From the NCBI GenBank assembly GCA_038321775.1, contig JBBQFI010000001.1:310001-374000 (forward strand): a DNA stretch of 64,000 bases. Direction: 5' to 3'. The notes beneath the pieces were generated by a model. It did no database searches. It had not been told where the DNA came from and saw only the letters and a program-made list of their open reading frames with translations. The position numbers and the translations under genes were made by a program. Source of the stretch: JBBQFI01 sp038321775. GTDB lineage: Bacteria; Verrucomicrobiota; Verrucomicrobiia; Chthoniobacterales; UBA10450. Positions 25,312 to 32,789 of this stretch are shown here, in pieces. Position 1 is the stretch's first letter. Each line of letters begins with the position of its first letter.

Positions 25312-25932
25312 TTAGAAAGAATAGGTCAGCCCGATCTGCGGCCCGAGAAGATTCAGGCTCGGGTTTGGATCGGTCACGGCGGCGTTTGAAAGGTGTTGAT
25401 ACAGAATGCCAGCGTTTGCTTTCCAATGGTCGTTTATTTTGTAAGCGACGCCTGCAGCGGTGAGAATATTGAAGGTAAAATCTTCGCCCTGTGCTCCGAA
25501 AACTTGCGCATGGCTATCGATGAATCCGGCGCCGACACCGCCGGAAACATAAGGAATGAAACGAGCGCCCGGCCTGATGAAGTTATAACGAAGCCCTGTC
25601 GAAATACCGAAGTAGTGATTCTCCGGACCGCGGAAAATCGGCTCCGCCATGAGAAGAAAGTAAACCTGATTAAATCCGCGCAACCAACCGTCGGTGTGCA
25701 CCGCACCCCAGCGGATGCGGCCCGTGAGAAATTGCGAACCAATTTCGTAACTGTTCGGGTTGCCGATGATGCCCATGAGATAGGCGGACTCGGTCGAGAT
25801 TTCGAAACGCGGCGCGTCGAGATCTTCGGTCATACGCGTGGCAGCGGTTTCGCTTCCACCGCGCGCAATTCCAACGAGACTGGCGAAAATGAAGGCAACG
25901 CCCAGTAGTTTTTTCATGAAAGCGCGTAGCAT
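25312..25932 (-). CDS. Acyloxyacyl hydrolase / PagL-like lipid A deacylase
   Basis: A 206-residue outer-membrane beta-barrel candidate with a signal peptide (KKLLGVAFIFASLVGIARG). PagL removes the 3-O-acyl chain of lipid A; its active site has the pattern H-x-S-N near the C-terminus. Here LYQHLSNAAV fits, and the chain closes with IGLTYSF, a normal barrel-terminal Phe. The longer frame to 26334 runs through a repeat and into rluD and is not coding. The ATG at 25932 has AAGG at a good distance; 25917 is a second option. Confidence 0.75.
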   Translation of the reverse strand: MLRAFMKKLLGVAFIFASLVGIARGGSETAATRMTEDLDAPRFEISTESAYLMGIIGNPNSYEIGSQFLTGRIRWGAVHTDGWLRGFNQVYFLLMAEPIFRGPENHYFGISTGLRYNFIRPGARFIPYVSGGVGAGFIDSHAQVFGAQGEDFTFNILTAAGVAYKINDHWKANAGILYQHLSNAAVTDPNPSLNLLGPQIGLTYSF

Positions 25933-25957
25933 AGGGAGCCTTTCTCGAATTGCAATT

Positions 25958-26096
25958 TCTGGGGAGCGCACGCGCCTCGCGTGCAGGTTTCGGCGCCCTC
26001 GCCGAAACGCCGCTTTGCGCAATGATCTCGATGAGAAACAAAGTTCGCGATCGCGAGGCGCAATCGCCAGCACGCGAGGGCGCGTGCGCTCCCAGA
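25958..26096. repeat. Long inverted repeat with internal GGTTTCGGC hairpin
   Basis: The outer arms are TCTGGGGAGCGCACGCGCC and GGGCGCGTGCGCTCCCAGA (near-perfect). Inside is a small hairpin GTTTCGGC...GCCGAAAC. It lies between the PagL-like gene and the RluA-family gene. The element at 51278-51392 has different arms but the same kind of inner GTTTCGGC/GCCGAAAC hairpin. Confidence 0.85.
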
Positions 26097-26113
26097 GAGA
26101 AATCACAGACTCG

Positions 26114-26881
26114 TTAGGCGGACGCATTAACCCAGCGCGACAAATCGCTCGGTAAGGAACTCTCCCATGAGCCAACTCCATCGATCTTGATGCGCGACGA
26201 ATGCAAAGCGTGCCGGGGCAAAAGCAGCGCGCGTTCGAGTTCGGGTGTCCAGCCGTTCTCGATAAATGAGAGATAATGAGTTTCGTCAGGCCCGTAGATC
26301 TTATCTCCGACAATGGCGTGACGGAGCGAAGCAAGATGAACGCGAATTTGATGTGTCCGCCCGGTTTTGGGAATTGCGCGCACGATACTGAAGCGATCGC
26401 CGCCGCGAGAGAATCGTTTCTCGATAATGAAGTTCGTTAGCGCCGCGGCACCGGTCGGATGGATCCTTTGCTTCAACCAAATGCGAGAAGGACCGACCGC
26501 ACCGGCGCGCGTGAGCGGCCCGTCGACGCTCGCTTCATCCCACTCCGGCCACCCACAGACAATCGCGCGATATTCTTTTTCGACTCGGTGTTCTTGCATG
26601 AGCAATCCAAACCGTCGCGCTGCCGTGGAACTTTTCGCGATCAACATCAGGCCGCTCGTTTCGCGATCGAGCCGGTTGATGATCGAAACTTGTCCGCCGT
26701 TCGCGATTTCGAATGCGAAGAGATTTCGCAGTTCGCTCCAGAGCGTGCGCGGGCCGTCGGGTTTTGTGGGATGCACTAATAAGAATGGCGGTTTCTCCAC
26801 GACGGCGTAATCGTCCGTCTCGTCCACCAAAGAAAAGTCGGGCGTTTTCCGTTTTTCTTTGTTCGCCATGACCTCCGACAT
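26114..26881 (-). CDS. RluA/RluD-family pseudouridine synthase
   Basis: A 255-residue enzyme that isomerises uridine in rRNA or tRNA. The catalytic Asp lies in IINRLDRETSGLML, with Asn replacing the usual His before RLD. Later motifs GRTHQIRVHLA and IVGDKIYG are conserved. There is no S4 domain, so it resembles RluA, RluC-short or TruC rather than full RluD. The target uridine is not predictable. The stop codon falls in a copy of the iterated 9-mer. It is divergent from the SRPBCC gene, 26 bp away. Confidence 0.87.
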   Translation of the reverse strand: MSEVMANKEKRKTPDFSLVDETDDYAVVEKPPFLLVHPTKPDGPRTLWSELRNLFAFEIANGGQVSIINRLDRETSGLMLIAKSSTAARRFGLLMQEHRVEKEYRAIVCGWPEWDEASVDGPLTRAGAVGPSRIWLKQRIHPTGAAALTNFIIEKRFSRGGDRFSIVRAIPKTGRTHQIRVHLASLRHAIVGDKIYGPDETHYLSFIENGWTPELERALLLPRHALHSSRIKIDGVGSWESSLPSDLSRWVNASA

Positions 26882-26907
26882 AAGCCTGCTGCAACAATAG
26901 AATCGTT

Positions 26908-27378
26908 ATGCCGATTTACACTTTCTCCCGAACGCAAATTGTCGAGATGCCGCTCTCTCGCTGCTGGGAATTCTTTTCCGACCCGCGCAATCTCGAGAAA
27001 ATCACGCCGCCTTCGCTTCGGTTCCGCATCAAGAGTGACCTGCCGCCGAAAGTTTATCCGGGTTTGATGATTCAATACACAGTATCGCCGCTGCTTGGAG
27101 TTCCGTTAACCTGGTTGACGGAAATCGTGCAGGTAAACGAACCGCATTATTTCGCCGACGAACAACGCGCTGGCCCGTATCGACTCTGGCATCACGAACA
27201 TTTCTTTCGCGGACTGGAAGGCGGACGCGTGGAGATGCGCGATCTCATCCATTACGCGCCGCCATTCGGTCCATTGGGCGCAATCATCAATGCGCTGATC
27301 GTTCGACGCCAGATCGAAAAGATCTTCGATTTCCGCGCCAGCAAATTGGAAACAATGGCAAGCGGCCAGGTTGATTGA
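26908..27378 (+). CDS. SRPBCC family protein
   Basis: A 156-residue single-domain protein. The N-terminus (SRTQIVEMPLSRCWEFFSDP, then NLEKITPPSLRF) and EMRDLIHYAPPFGPLG are typical of a group of small SRPBCC proteins, sometimes loosely named cyclase or cell-division inhibitor. A hydrophobic ligand is likely but unidentified. It stands alone on the plus strand before a repeat-bearing spacer. Confidence 0.75.
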   Translation: MPIYTFSRTQIVEMPLSRCWEFFSDPRNLEKITPPSLRFRIKSDLPPKVYPGLMIQYTVSPLLGVPLTWLTEIVQVNEPHYFADEQRAGPYRLWHHEHFFRGLEGGRVEMRDLIHYAPPFGPLGAIINALIVRRQIEKIFDFRASKLETMASGQVD

Positions 27379-27418
27379 TAATGCCGTTCAATGCGCGCCA
27401 GCTGCTTCACCGCTCCAT

Positions 27419-27509
27419 CTCTCCCGTTGGGAGACACGGACGCGAAGCGCCAGTGAGGGGTCGGTCAGAAAACGTGGCCCTCACCTTAATCCTCTCCCTC
27501 AGGGAGAGG
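27419..27509. repeat. Intergenic palindromic repeat (CCTCTCCCTCAGGGAGAGG type)
   Basis: Three nested palindromes: CTCTCCCGTTGGGAG, GTGAGGG paired with CCCTCAC, and CCTCTCCCT/AGGGAGAGG. A related sequence in reverse orientation is at 31412-31467. The 275-bp space between 27379 and 27653 holds this repeat and presumably the accB promoter. Confidence 0.7.
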
Positions 27510-27653
27510 AAACGCCGAAACGAATCCTAACGTGTCTGTCTGTCGTCGAGTGACGAAGCGCTCAAAACTCCTGCATTTCTGCCTGATTCGTTTGCTTGAC
27601 CTGACTCGGAAAACCGCTTTACCTAACGCCTCAGCTTCGCCAGAGGACTTACC

Positions 27654-28121
27654 TTGGAACTTAAAGACATCAAAGCCATCATCGATTTGATGAGGAAGAA
27701 CGAACTTTCGGTCTTCGAAATGGAAAAGGACGGCTTCAAGCTGAAGCTGCAAAAAGGCGCGGCGGAAAAAACAATTCTAACGCCCATCCAGACAGCGATG
27801 GCGATGCCCGTCGCGGTGGCTGCGCCTGCAGTAGCGGCGGCCAGTCCTGCGGCAGCCCCTCCCGCAGACAAAGCGCCGACTGAGAAACTTCGAGAAATTG
27901 TTTCGCCCATGGTCGGTACATTTTATCGAGCGGGTTCGCCGGAAGCGCCGTCCTTCGCCGATGTCGGAACCGAAGTGAACGAAGAAACGGTCGTGTGTAT
28001 CATCGAGGCAATGAAAGTGATGAACGAGATTAAAGCGGAGGCGAAAGGCGTCATTGCCGAAGTGGTGGCGGAAAACGGCAAGCCGGTGCAATTCGGCCAG
28101 GTGCTTTTCCGCGTGCGCTAA
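27654..28121 (+). CDS. accB: Biotin carboxyl carrier protein of acetyl-CoA carboxylase
   Basis: A 155-residue protein carrying biotin for fatty-acid synthesis. It has an N-terminal helix, an Ala/Pro-rich linker (about 45-75) and a biotinyl domain; the modified Lys is in CIIEAMKVMNEIKAE. The start is TTG at 27654: AGAGGA lies 8 bases upstream and ELKDIKAIIDLM is the normal AccB start. accC follows after 72 bp. Confidence 0.93.
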   Translation: MELKDIKAIIDLMRKNELSVFEMEKDGFKLKLQKGAAEKTILTPIQTAMAMPVAVAAPAVAAASPAAAPPADKAPTEKLREIVSPMVGTFYRAGSPEAPSFADVGTEVNEETVVCIIEAMKVMNEIKAEAKGVIAEVVAENGKPVQFGQVLFRVR

Positions 28122-28193
28122 TGTTGGATTGTGACGGCGCTCGGCGCTGTCGAAGGCGGTGCGCTCGGCGGTCGCGCCTGACCAAAAATCTTC

Positions 28194-29573
28194 ATGTTTG
28201 AAAAAATCCTGATCGCAAATCGTGGCGAGATTGCGCTGCGCGTCATTCGCGCGTGCAAGGAATTAGGCGTGCGAACACTCGCCGTTTATTCCGATGCCGA
28301 TGTCGATTCGCTGCATGTGCAACTGGCGGATGAGGCCATTTGCATCGGCGCGGCGCCGAGCAGCGAGAGTTATCTGAAAATCGATCGCATCATGAGCGCC
28401 GCGGAAGTGGGCGACGTCGACGCGATTCATCCCGGTTACGGTTTTCTCTCGGAGAACGCGCACTTCGCGGAAGTCTGCGAAAGTTGCCGGATCAAATTCA
28501 TCGGTCCGCCTGCGAGCGCGATGTATTTGATGGGCGACAAAAATTCGGCGCGCGCGTGTGCTCGCAAAGCTGGCGTGCCGGTAACGCCGGGCAGCGATGG
28601 CATCGTCGAGACCGAGCAGGACGCGATAAAGGTTGCTAAAAAAGTTGGTTTTCCGGTGATGGTGAAAGCAGTGGCGGGTGGCGGCGGGCGCGGCATGCGC
28701 GCGGCGCACAATGACGCGAGTCTGGTGCAGGGATTTCACGCCGCACGCTCGGAAGCGGAGAAAGCTTTCGGCAACGGCGCGGTCTACATCGAAAAGCTCA
28801 TCGTCAATCCGCGCCACATTGAATTTCAAATCGTGGCGGATCAGCACGGGCACATCGTGCATCTCGGCGAGCGCGATTGTTCGATTCAGAGACGAAACCA
28901 AAAAGTGATCGAAGAATGTCCTTCGCCTTTTATGAAAGCGGCGTTGCGAAAGAAAATGGGAAATGCCGCGGTGAAACTCGCGCAATCAGTCGGCTATCAA
29001 AACGTGGGTACGATCGAGTTCCTCGTCGATTCCAGCGAACATTTCTACTTCATCGAGATGAACACGCGCATCCAGGTCGAGCACACCATCACAGAGGAAG
29101 CATATGGCTGCGATCTGGTGAAGGAACAAATTCGCATCGCGGCGGGCGAAAAACTTTCGCAGCACATTCTGCGGGCGCAGCTGAGAGGGCACTCCATTCA
29201 ATGCCGTATTAACGCCGAGGATCCCGCGGCAAACTTTCAACCTTCACCAGGGCGCATCTCTTTTTATTATGCGCCAGGTGGGCGCGGGGTCCGCGTCGAT
29301 TCCCATGTTTATACCGGCTACACCGTGCCGCCGTATTACGATTCATTGATCTCGAAGTTGATCACAGTCGGTGCGACGCGGAATTCCGCTATCGCGCGCA
29401 TGCGGCGCGCTTTGGACGAATATTTCATCACCGGGATTAAGACGACCATCCCATTTCATAATGCGATTCTGCGCAGCGCCGAATTCCGTAACGGGACGTA
29501 CGACACTGGCTTCGTGGCGCGCGTGATGGCGGCGGATAATTTTGAACTGCGCGCTCCGCGCATGCATGAGTAA
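28194..29573 (+). CDS. accC: Biotin carboxylase subunit of acetyl-CoA carboxylase
   Basis: A 459-residue ATP-grasp enzyme that carboxylates the biotin on AccB. It begins MFEKILIANRGEIALRVIRA. The glycine-rich ATP loop is VKAVAGGGGRGMR; catalytic residues lie in FIEMNTRIQVEHTITE and CRINAEDP. The length is normal. It is cotranscribed with accB by position; the accA/accD carboxyltransferase genes are not in the window. Confidence 0.96.
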   Translation: MFEKILIANRGEIALRVIRACKELGVRTLAVYSDADVDSLHVQLADEAICIGAAPSSESYLKIDRIMSAAEVGDVDAIHPGYGFLSENAHFAEVCESCRIKFIGPPASAMYLMGDKNSARACARKAGVPVTPGSDGIVETEQDAIKVAKKVGFPVMVKAVAGGGGRGMRAAHNDASLVQGFHAARSEAEKAFGNGAVYIEKLIVNPRHIEFQIVADQHGHIVHLGERDCSIQRRNQKVIEECPSPFMKAALRKKMGNAAVKLAQSVGYQNVGTIEFLVDSSEHFYFIEMNTRIQVEHTITEEAYGCDLVKEQIRIAAGEKLSQHILRAQLRGHSIQCRINAEDPAANFQPSPGRISFYYAPGGRGVRVDSHVYTGYTVPPYYDSLISKLITVGATRNSAIARMRRALDEYFITGIKTTIPFHNAILRSAEFRNGTYDTGFVARVMAADNFELRAPRMHE

Positions 29574-29576
29574 ACA

Positions 29577-29665
29577 AGGTGGAACGCGCTCTTCCAGCGC
29601 GTTGCTAAAGTATTTGCGGCTTCGCCGCCAGGAATAACATCGCCCTCGCAGAGGCCGATCCACCT
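29577..29665 (+). repeat. 89-bp repeat, AGGTGGA...TCCACCT, copy A
   Basis: It begins AGGTGGAACGCG and ends GGCCGATCCACCT, with TTTGCGGCTTCGCCGCC near the middle. The reverse complement of 31285-31372 aligns over the full length. The two inverted copies bracket thiE and the PfkB kinase gene. Confidence 0.88.
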
Positions 29666-29670
29666 CGACC

Positions 29671-30318
29671 ATGAAGGCTAACGACTTCGAACAACGATTG
29701 CTCTACGGCATTCTTGATCTCAACTACATTGAGATCGAAAACGCGTCGGCCGTTGTTCAATCGCTGATCGCGGGCGGCGTGGATATCGTGCAGCTGCGTG
29801 GCAAGTCGATCGAGATCGAAAGCCTAACGAGACTCGCGGCGGAGTTGCATACGATCACGGCGAAACATGATGTGCCTCTCATCATCAACGATCATGCCGA
29901 GATCGCGCGCGCGGTTGAGCTCGAAGGCGTGCACGTCGGGCAGGACGATATTTCGGTCGAGCAAGCGCGGGAGATCGCCGGGAGAAAGGTAATCGTCGGT
30001 AAATCCACCCACAGTTTCGAACAGGCGGTCGCTGCGCAGAAAGAAGGCGCGGATTACATCGGCTTCGGTCCGTTGTTCGCCACGCCGACAAAACCCGACT
30101 ACCCGCCGATTGGTTTGAGCATGATCGGAAAAGTTCATCACGCAGTGCAGATCCCGATCTTCTGTATTGGCGGAATCAAACTGGGCAACCTCATGCACGT
30201 CATCGCGGGTGGAGCGAGGCGCGTGGTGATTGTCTCCGAACTCTTGCAAAGCAAAAATATTGAGGCATACGCAGACACCGCGAAAAGAGCGCTCGTAGCG
30301 CAACGCGGTCATTCCTAA
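29671..30318 (+). CDS. thiE: Thiamine phosphate synthase (ThiE/TenI family)
   Basis: A 215-residue TIM-barrel enzyme that joins the thiazole and pyrimidine moieties of thiamine. Conserved segments include DIVQLRGKS, IINDHAEIA, GVHVGQDD, GKSTHSFEQA and YIGFGPLFATPTKPDY. The length fits ThiE. No other thiamine gene is nearby, so a TenI-like variant cannot be excluded. It starts 5 bp after repeat copy A. Confidence 0.85.
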   Translation: MKANDFEQRLLYGILDLNYIEIENASAVVQSLIAGGVDIVQLRGKSIEIESLTRLAAELHTITAKHDVPLIINDHAEIARAVELEGVHVGQDDISVEQAREIAGRKVIVGKSTHSFEQAVAAQKEGADYIGFGPLFATPTKPDYPPIGLSMIGKVHHAVQIPIFCIGGIKLGNLMHVIAGGARRVVIVSELLQSKNIEAYADTAKRALVAQRGHS

Positions 30319-30336
30319 TTTTCATCATCCAATTTT

Positions 30337-31254
30337 ATGTCCGTTCTTGTTGTTGGTTCCATCGCACTCGACACCGTTAAAACTCCCGTGGAAGAACACG
30401 CCGACTTGTTAGGCGGATCCGCTTCCTACGCCGCCTTGGGCGCGAGTTTTTTTACGCCGGTCAAAATGGTCGGAGTGGTGGGAGACGATTTTCCGCAGTC
30501 GGAATTTGAGTTTTGGAAATCGCGCAAGATCGATACCGAAGGCGTGCAGCGCGTCGCGGGAAAGACATTTCGTTGGTCGGGCGAATACGCCTGGGACCTA
30601 AACACACGCGAGACGCGCTCGGTCGCGCTCAATGTTTTCGAGAAATTTCAGCCGTCATTGCCGGATGGTTATCGCAAAACCGATTTCGTTCTGCTCGCGA
30701 ATATTTCTCCGGATTTGCAATCGCACGTGCTCGATCAAATGGAGAAGCCGCGGTTCGTCGTCGCGGATACGATGGACCTCTGGATTGATATCGCGCGGCC
30801 CGCGCTCGATGCGCTCCTGCCCCGGGTCGATCTCCTCATTCTCAACGACAGCGAGGCGCGAGAGATGACGAAAGAGACGAGCCTGATCCGAGCAGGCCGC
30901 AAGATTCGCAGTTTCGGGCCGCGCTATGTCGCGATCAAAAAAGGCGAGCATGGTGCGCTGCTCTTCAGCGAAAACGAATTCTTCAGTTGCGGCGCGTATC
31001 CGCTGGAAGACATCCACGATCCGACCGGGGCGGGGGACACGTTTGCGGGCGGCATGGCCGGTTATCTCGCCGGTAGCGTAAAGAACGACGTGCAGTTTGC
31101 CGATCTGCGCCGCGCCATGATCTACGGCAGCGTTCTCGCCAGCTTTAACGTCGAAGCTTTCAGCATGGAACGTTTGCGCAGCCTGACGAAGCCAGAGATC
31201 GACGAGCGTTACGGGGTTTTCCGCACGATGAGCCAGATCGAAGTGGCTGGCTAG
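30337..31254 (+). CDS. PfkB-family carbohydrate kinase
   Basis: A 305-residue ribokinase-fold kinase. The N-terminal GSIALDTVKTP and LLGGSASYAALGA form the first signature; DPTGAGDTFAGGM is the second and includes the catalytic Asp. The substrate is unknown (sugar, nucleoside or inositol-type). It starts 18 bp after thiE, so a shared transcript is likely, and is followed by repeat copy B. Confidence 0.87.
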   Translation: MSVLVVGSIALDTVKTPVEEHADLLGGSASYAALGASFFTPVKMVGVVGDDFPQSEFEFWKSRKIDTEGVQRVAGKTFRWSGEYAWDLNTRETRSVALNVFEKFQPSLPDGYRKTDFVLLANISPDLQSHVLDQMEKPRFVVADTMDLWIDIARPALDALLPRVDLLILNDSEAREMTKETSLIRAGRKIRSFGPRYVAIKKGEHGALLFSENEFFSCGAYPLEDIHDPTGAGDTFAGGMAGYLAGSVKNDVQFADLRRAMIYGSVLASFNVEAFSMERLRSLTKPEIDERYGVFRTMSQIEVAG

Positions 31255-31284
31255 AGTCGGCAGTTGTTACATCGCCTGGTTGAA

Positions 31285-31372
31285 AGGTGGATCGGCCGCT
31301 CCGCGGGCGATACTAAATTTGGCGGCGAAGCCGCAAATTATTAACATTGAGCAAGGGACTGCTCGATCCACC
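31285..31372 (-). repeat. 88-bp repeat, copy B (inverted relative to copy A)
   Basis: Reads AGGTGGATCGGCC at its left end, GGCGGCGAAGCCGCAAAT in the middle and CGATCCACC at its right end; its reverse complement aligns with 29577-29665. The 348-bp space 31255-31602 contains this copy, the next repeat and a tRNA fragment, and no gene. Confidence 0.88.
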
Positions 31373-31411
31373 GGAGCGCGAAACGTTTCGATCTGATGCA
31401 AACACCTTTCA

Positions 31412-31467
31412 CCCTCACCGGGCGCTTCGCGTCCTCCTCCCCCTCAGGGAGAGGATTGAGGCGAGGG
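31412..31467. repeat. Intergenic palindromic repeat related to 27419-27509
   Basis: CCCTCACCGGGCGCTTCGCG ... CCCCTCAGGGAGAGG ... GGCGAGGG. The reverse complement resembles the right part of the copy at 27419-27509. Confidence 0.6.
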
Positions 31468-31546
31468 AACTCGGCACGCAGGTCACGTTAAATGCGGGCA
31501 AGTCAGCGGCGACTTGGGCAGTTAGCGACGAGCTGGGCGTCCGCCA

Positions 31547-31590
31547 GAATCGCGGACTTCAAGTCTTCTGACCCGTAGTCAGATGATGTA
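31547..31590 (-). pseudogene. tRNA-Arg remnant (anticodon arm and part of T arm)
   Basis: CTTCTGACCCGTAGTCAGATG (31565-31585) differs by one base from 32555-32575 in the intact tRNA-Arg(ACG), same orientation, about 990 bp away. The T-loop side is also recognisable but damaged, and the D arm and acceptor are lost. It may be a decayed attachment-site duplicate or a partial tRNA duplication. Confidence 0.7.
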
Positions 31591-31602
31591 TGAACGGAGT
31601 TG

Positions 31603-32514
31603 ATGAAATGCCTTGGCGCAATGACAGCACTTTGCGCGCTATTTGGCGCTACCGATCTCCAGGCGCACAGGCCCTGGGTCACGCTGAACGATTGTCAGTA
31701 CGTCGCCAACGATGCGAATGATGGCGATAGCTTTCACGTTCGCTGCGGCCGGAAAAATTATCTGTTCCGCCTTTACTTTGTCGACGCGCCCGAAACCGAT
31801 CTGGGATTTCCCGCGCGCGTGGCGGAGCAGGCGAAATATTTTGGCGACACCGCGCCGCAAATGCTTCAGGTCGCAGAAGCGGCAAAGGATTTCGTGCGCG
31901 CGAAACTCTCGCATCCCTTCATCATCCGCACGTGCAAACAGGATGCGCTCGGTCGCAGCAGGATGGAACGCTTTTACGCGTTCGTAGAAATCGATCATGG
32001 CGATTTGGGCGAACAATTAGTCGCCAATGGATTAGCCCGAGTCCACGGGACCGGCACGCAACCGCCCGGAATGACGGGAGCGGAAATGGAATGGCAGAAG
32101 CTCGAACAACTGGAGCGCACCGCTAAAGAACAAAAGGTCGGCGCATGGGAAGTGAGCGTTGGTCGATTGAATGTGCACGTCGAGAGCAAGGAACAATTTT
32201 CCGCCGACTCTTTCGATGCGTTCTTTCCCCCGGAGCGGCTGCGCACGACGCCAACGCCCGGTCCGACAAAGGCATCAAGGCTGCGCAAGAAAGGTGCGGC
32301 GGCGTTACGCAAGTTTGCCGACAAGTTGGACCCGACGAAGAAGCTCGACGCAAACATGGCGACCGAGCAGGAACTCATCGATCTGCCGGGCATCGGGAAG
32401 ATTCTGGCCGGGCGCATCATGGCGGCGCGCCCGTTTCAAAGCGCCGACGATCTGCGCCATGTGCACGGCATCGGGGACAAGAAATACGCGGGGATCCGGC
32501 CGTATTTCCGGTGA
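31603..32514 (+). CDS. Secreted nuclease: SNase domain plus helix-hairpin-helix domain
   Basis: A 303-residue protein. A signal peptide (about residues 1-22) precedes a staphylococcal-nuclease-like domain: NDGDSF (calcium-binding Asp), RLYFVDAPET (catalytic Arg and Glu) and LGRSRMERFYAFV (second catalytic Arg). After a Pro/Lys-rich linker (about 210-240) the last 60 residues form a ComEA-type helix-hairpin-helix domain (LPGIGKILAGRIMAARPF). It probably binds and cuts nucleic acid outside the cytoplasm. The frame also allows TTG at 31600. It lies between the tRNA-Arg remnant and the intact tRNA-Arg. Confidence 0.83.
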   Translation: MKCLGAMTALCALFGATDLQAHRPWVTLNDCQYVANDANDGDSFHVRCGRKNYLFRLYFVDAPETDLGFPARVAEQAKYFGDTAPQMLQVAEAAKDFVRAKLSHPFIIRTCKQDALGRSRMERFYAFVEIDHGDLGEQLVANGLARVHGTGTQPPGMTGAEMEWQKLEQLERTAKEQKVGAWEVSVGRLNVHVESKEQFSADSFDAFFPPERLRTTPTPGPTKASRLRKKGAAALRKFADKLDPTKKLDANMATEQELIDLPGIGKILAGRIMAARPFQSADDLRHVHGIGDKKYAGIRPYFR

Positions 32515-32526
32515 TCGCGAAAAGCG

Positions 32527-32600
32527 CGCGCCCGTGAAGATTCGAACTTCAAACCTTCTGATCCGTAGTCAGATGCTCTATCCAGTTGAGCTACGGGCGC
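32527..32600 (-). tRNA. tRNA-Arg (anticodon ACG)
   Basis: The minus strand folds fully. The acceptor stem is GCGCCCG/CGGGCGC and the D arm is GCTCAACTGGATAGAGC. The anticodon arm TCTGA-CTACGGA-TCAGA reads ACG, and the T arm is TGAAGTTCGAATCTTCA. The discriminator is G. CCA is not encoded. Confidence 0.95.
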
Positions 32601-32694
32601 TAAGGAACGCTTAATTAAGAGATTTAGACCGAGGCGTCAAACGTGCGAAATGCTTATTGAACCGAACAATGAAAAACGTGCATTAGGGCGCGGC

Positions 32695-32780
32695 GTTTGT
32701 AGCCGCCCCGCTCTGTCGGGGCGCAACGGCCTAAGGTGGCGTAGAAAGTTGCACGGCGACAGAGCGCCGTGGCTACAAAT
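32695..32780. repeat. Inverted repeat, GTTTGTAGCC...GGCTACAAAT
   Basis: Arms GTTTGTAGCCGCCCCGCTCT and the complement AGAGCGCCGTGGCTACAAAT surround a second pair GCCCCG/CGGGGC. It ends 9 bp before the ATG of the glycosyltransferase, so a folded transcript could affect its translation. Confidence 0.8.
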
Positions 32781-32789
32781 CCACATTTG

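Noticed and set aside
25933..26334. Long N-terminal extension of the PagL-like frame
   Set aside because: It runs through the inverted repeat and into the pseudouridine synthase gene; a signal peptide begins at the chosen start.
28263..28985. 240-residue minus-strand frame inside accC
   Set aside because: It lies wholly within a certain gene, has no family features, and long antisense frames are common at this base composition.
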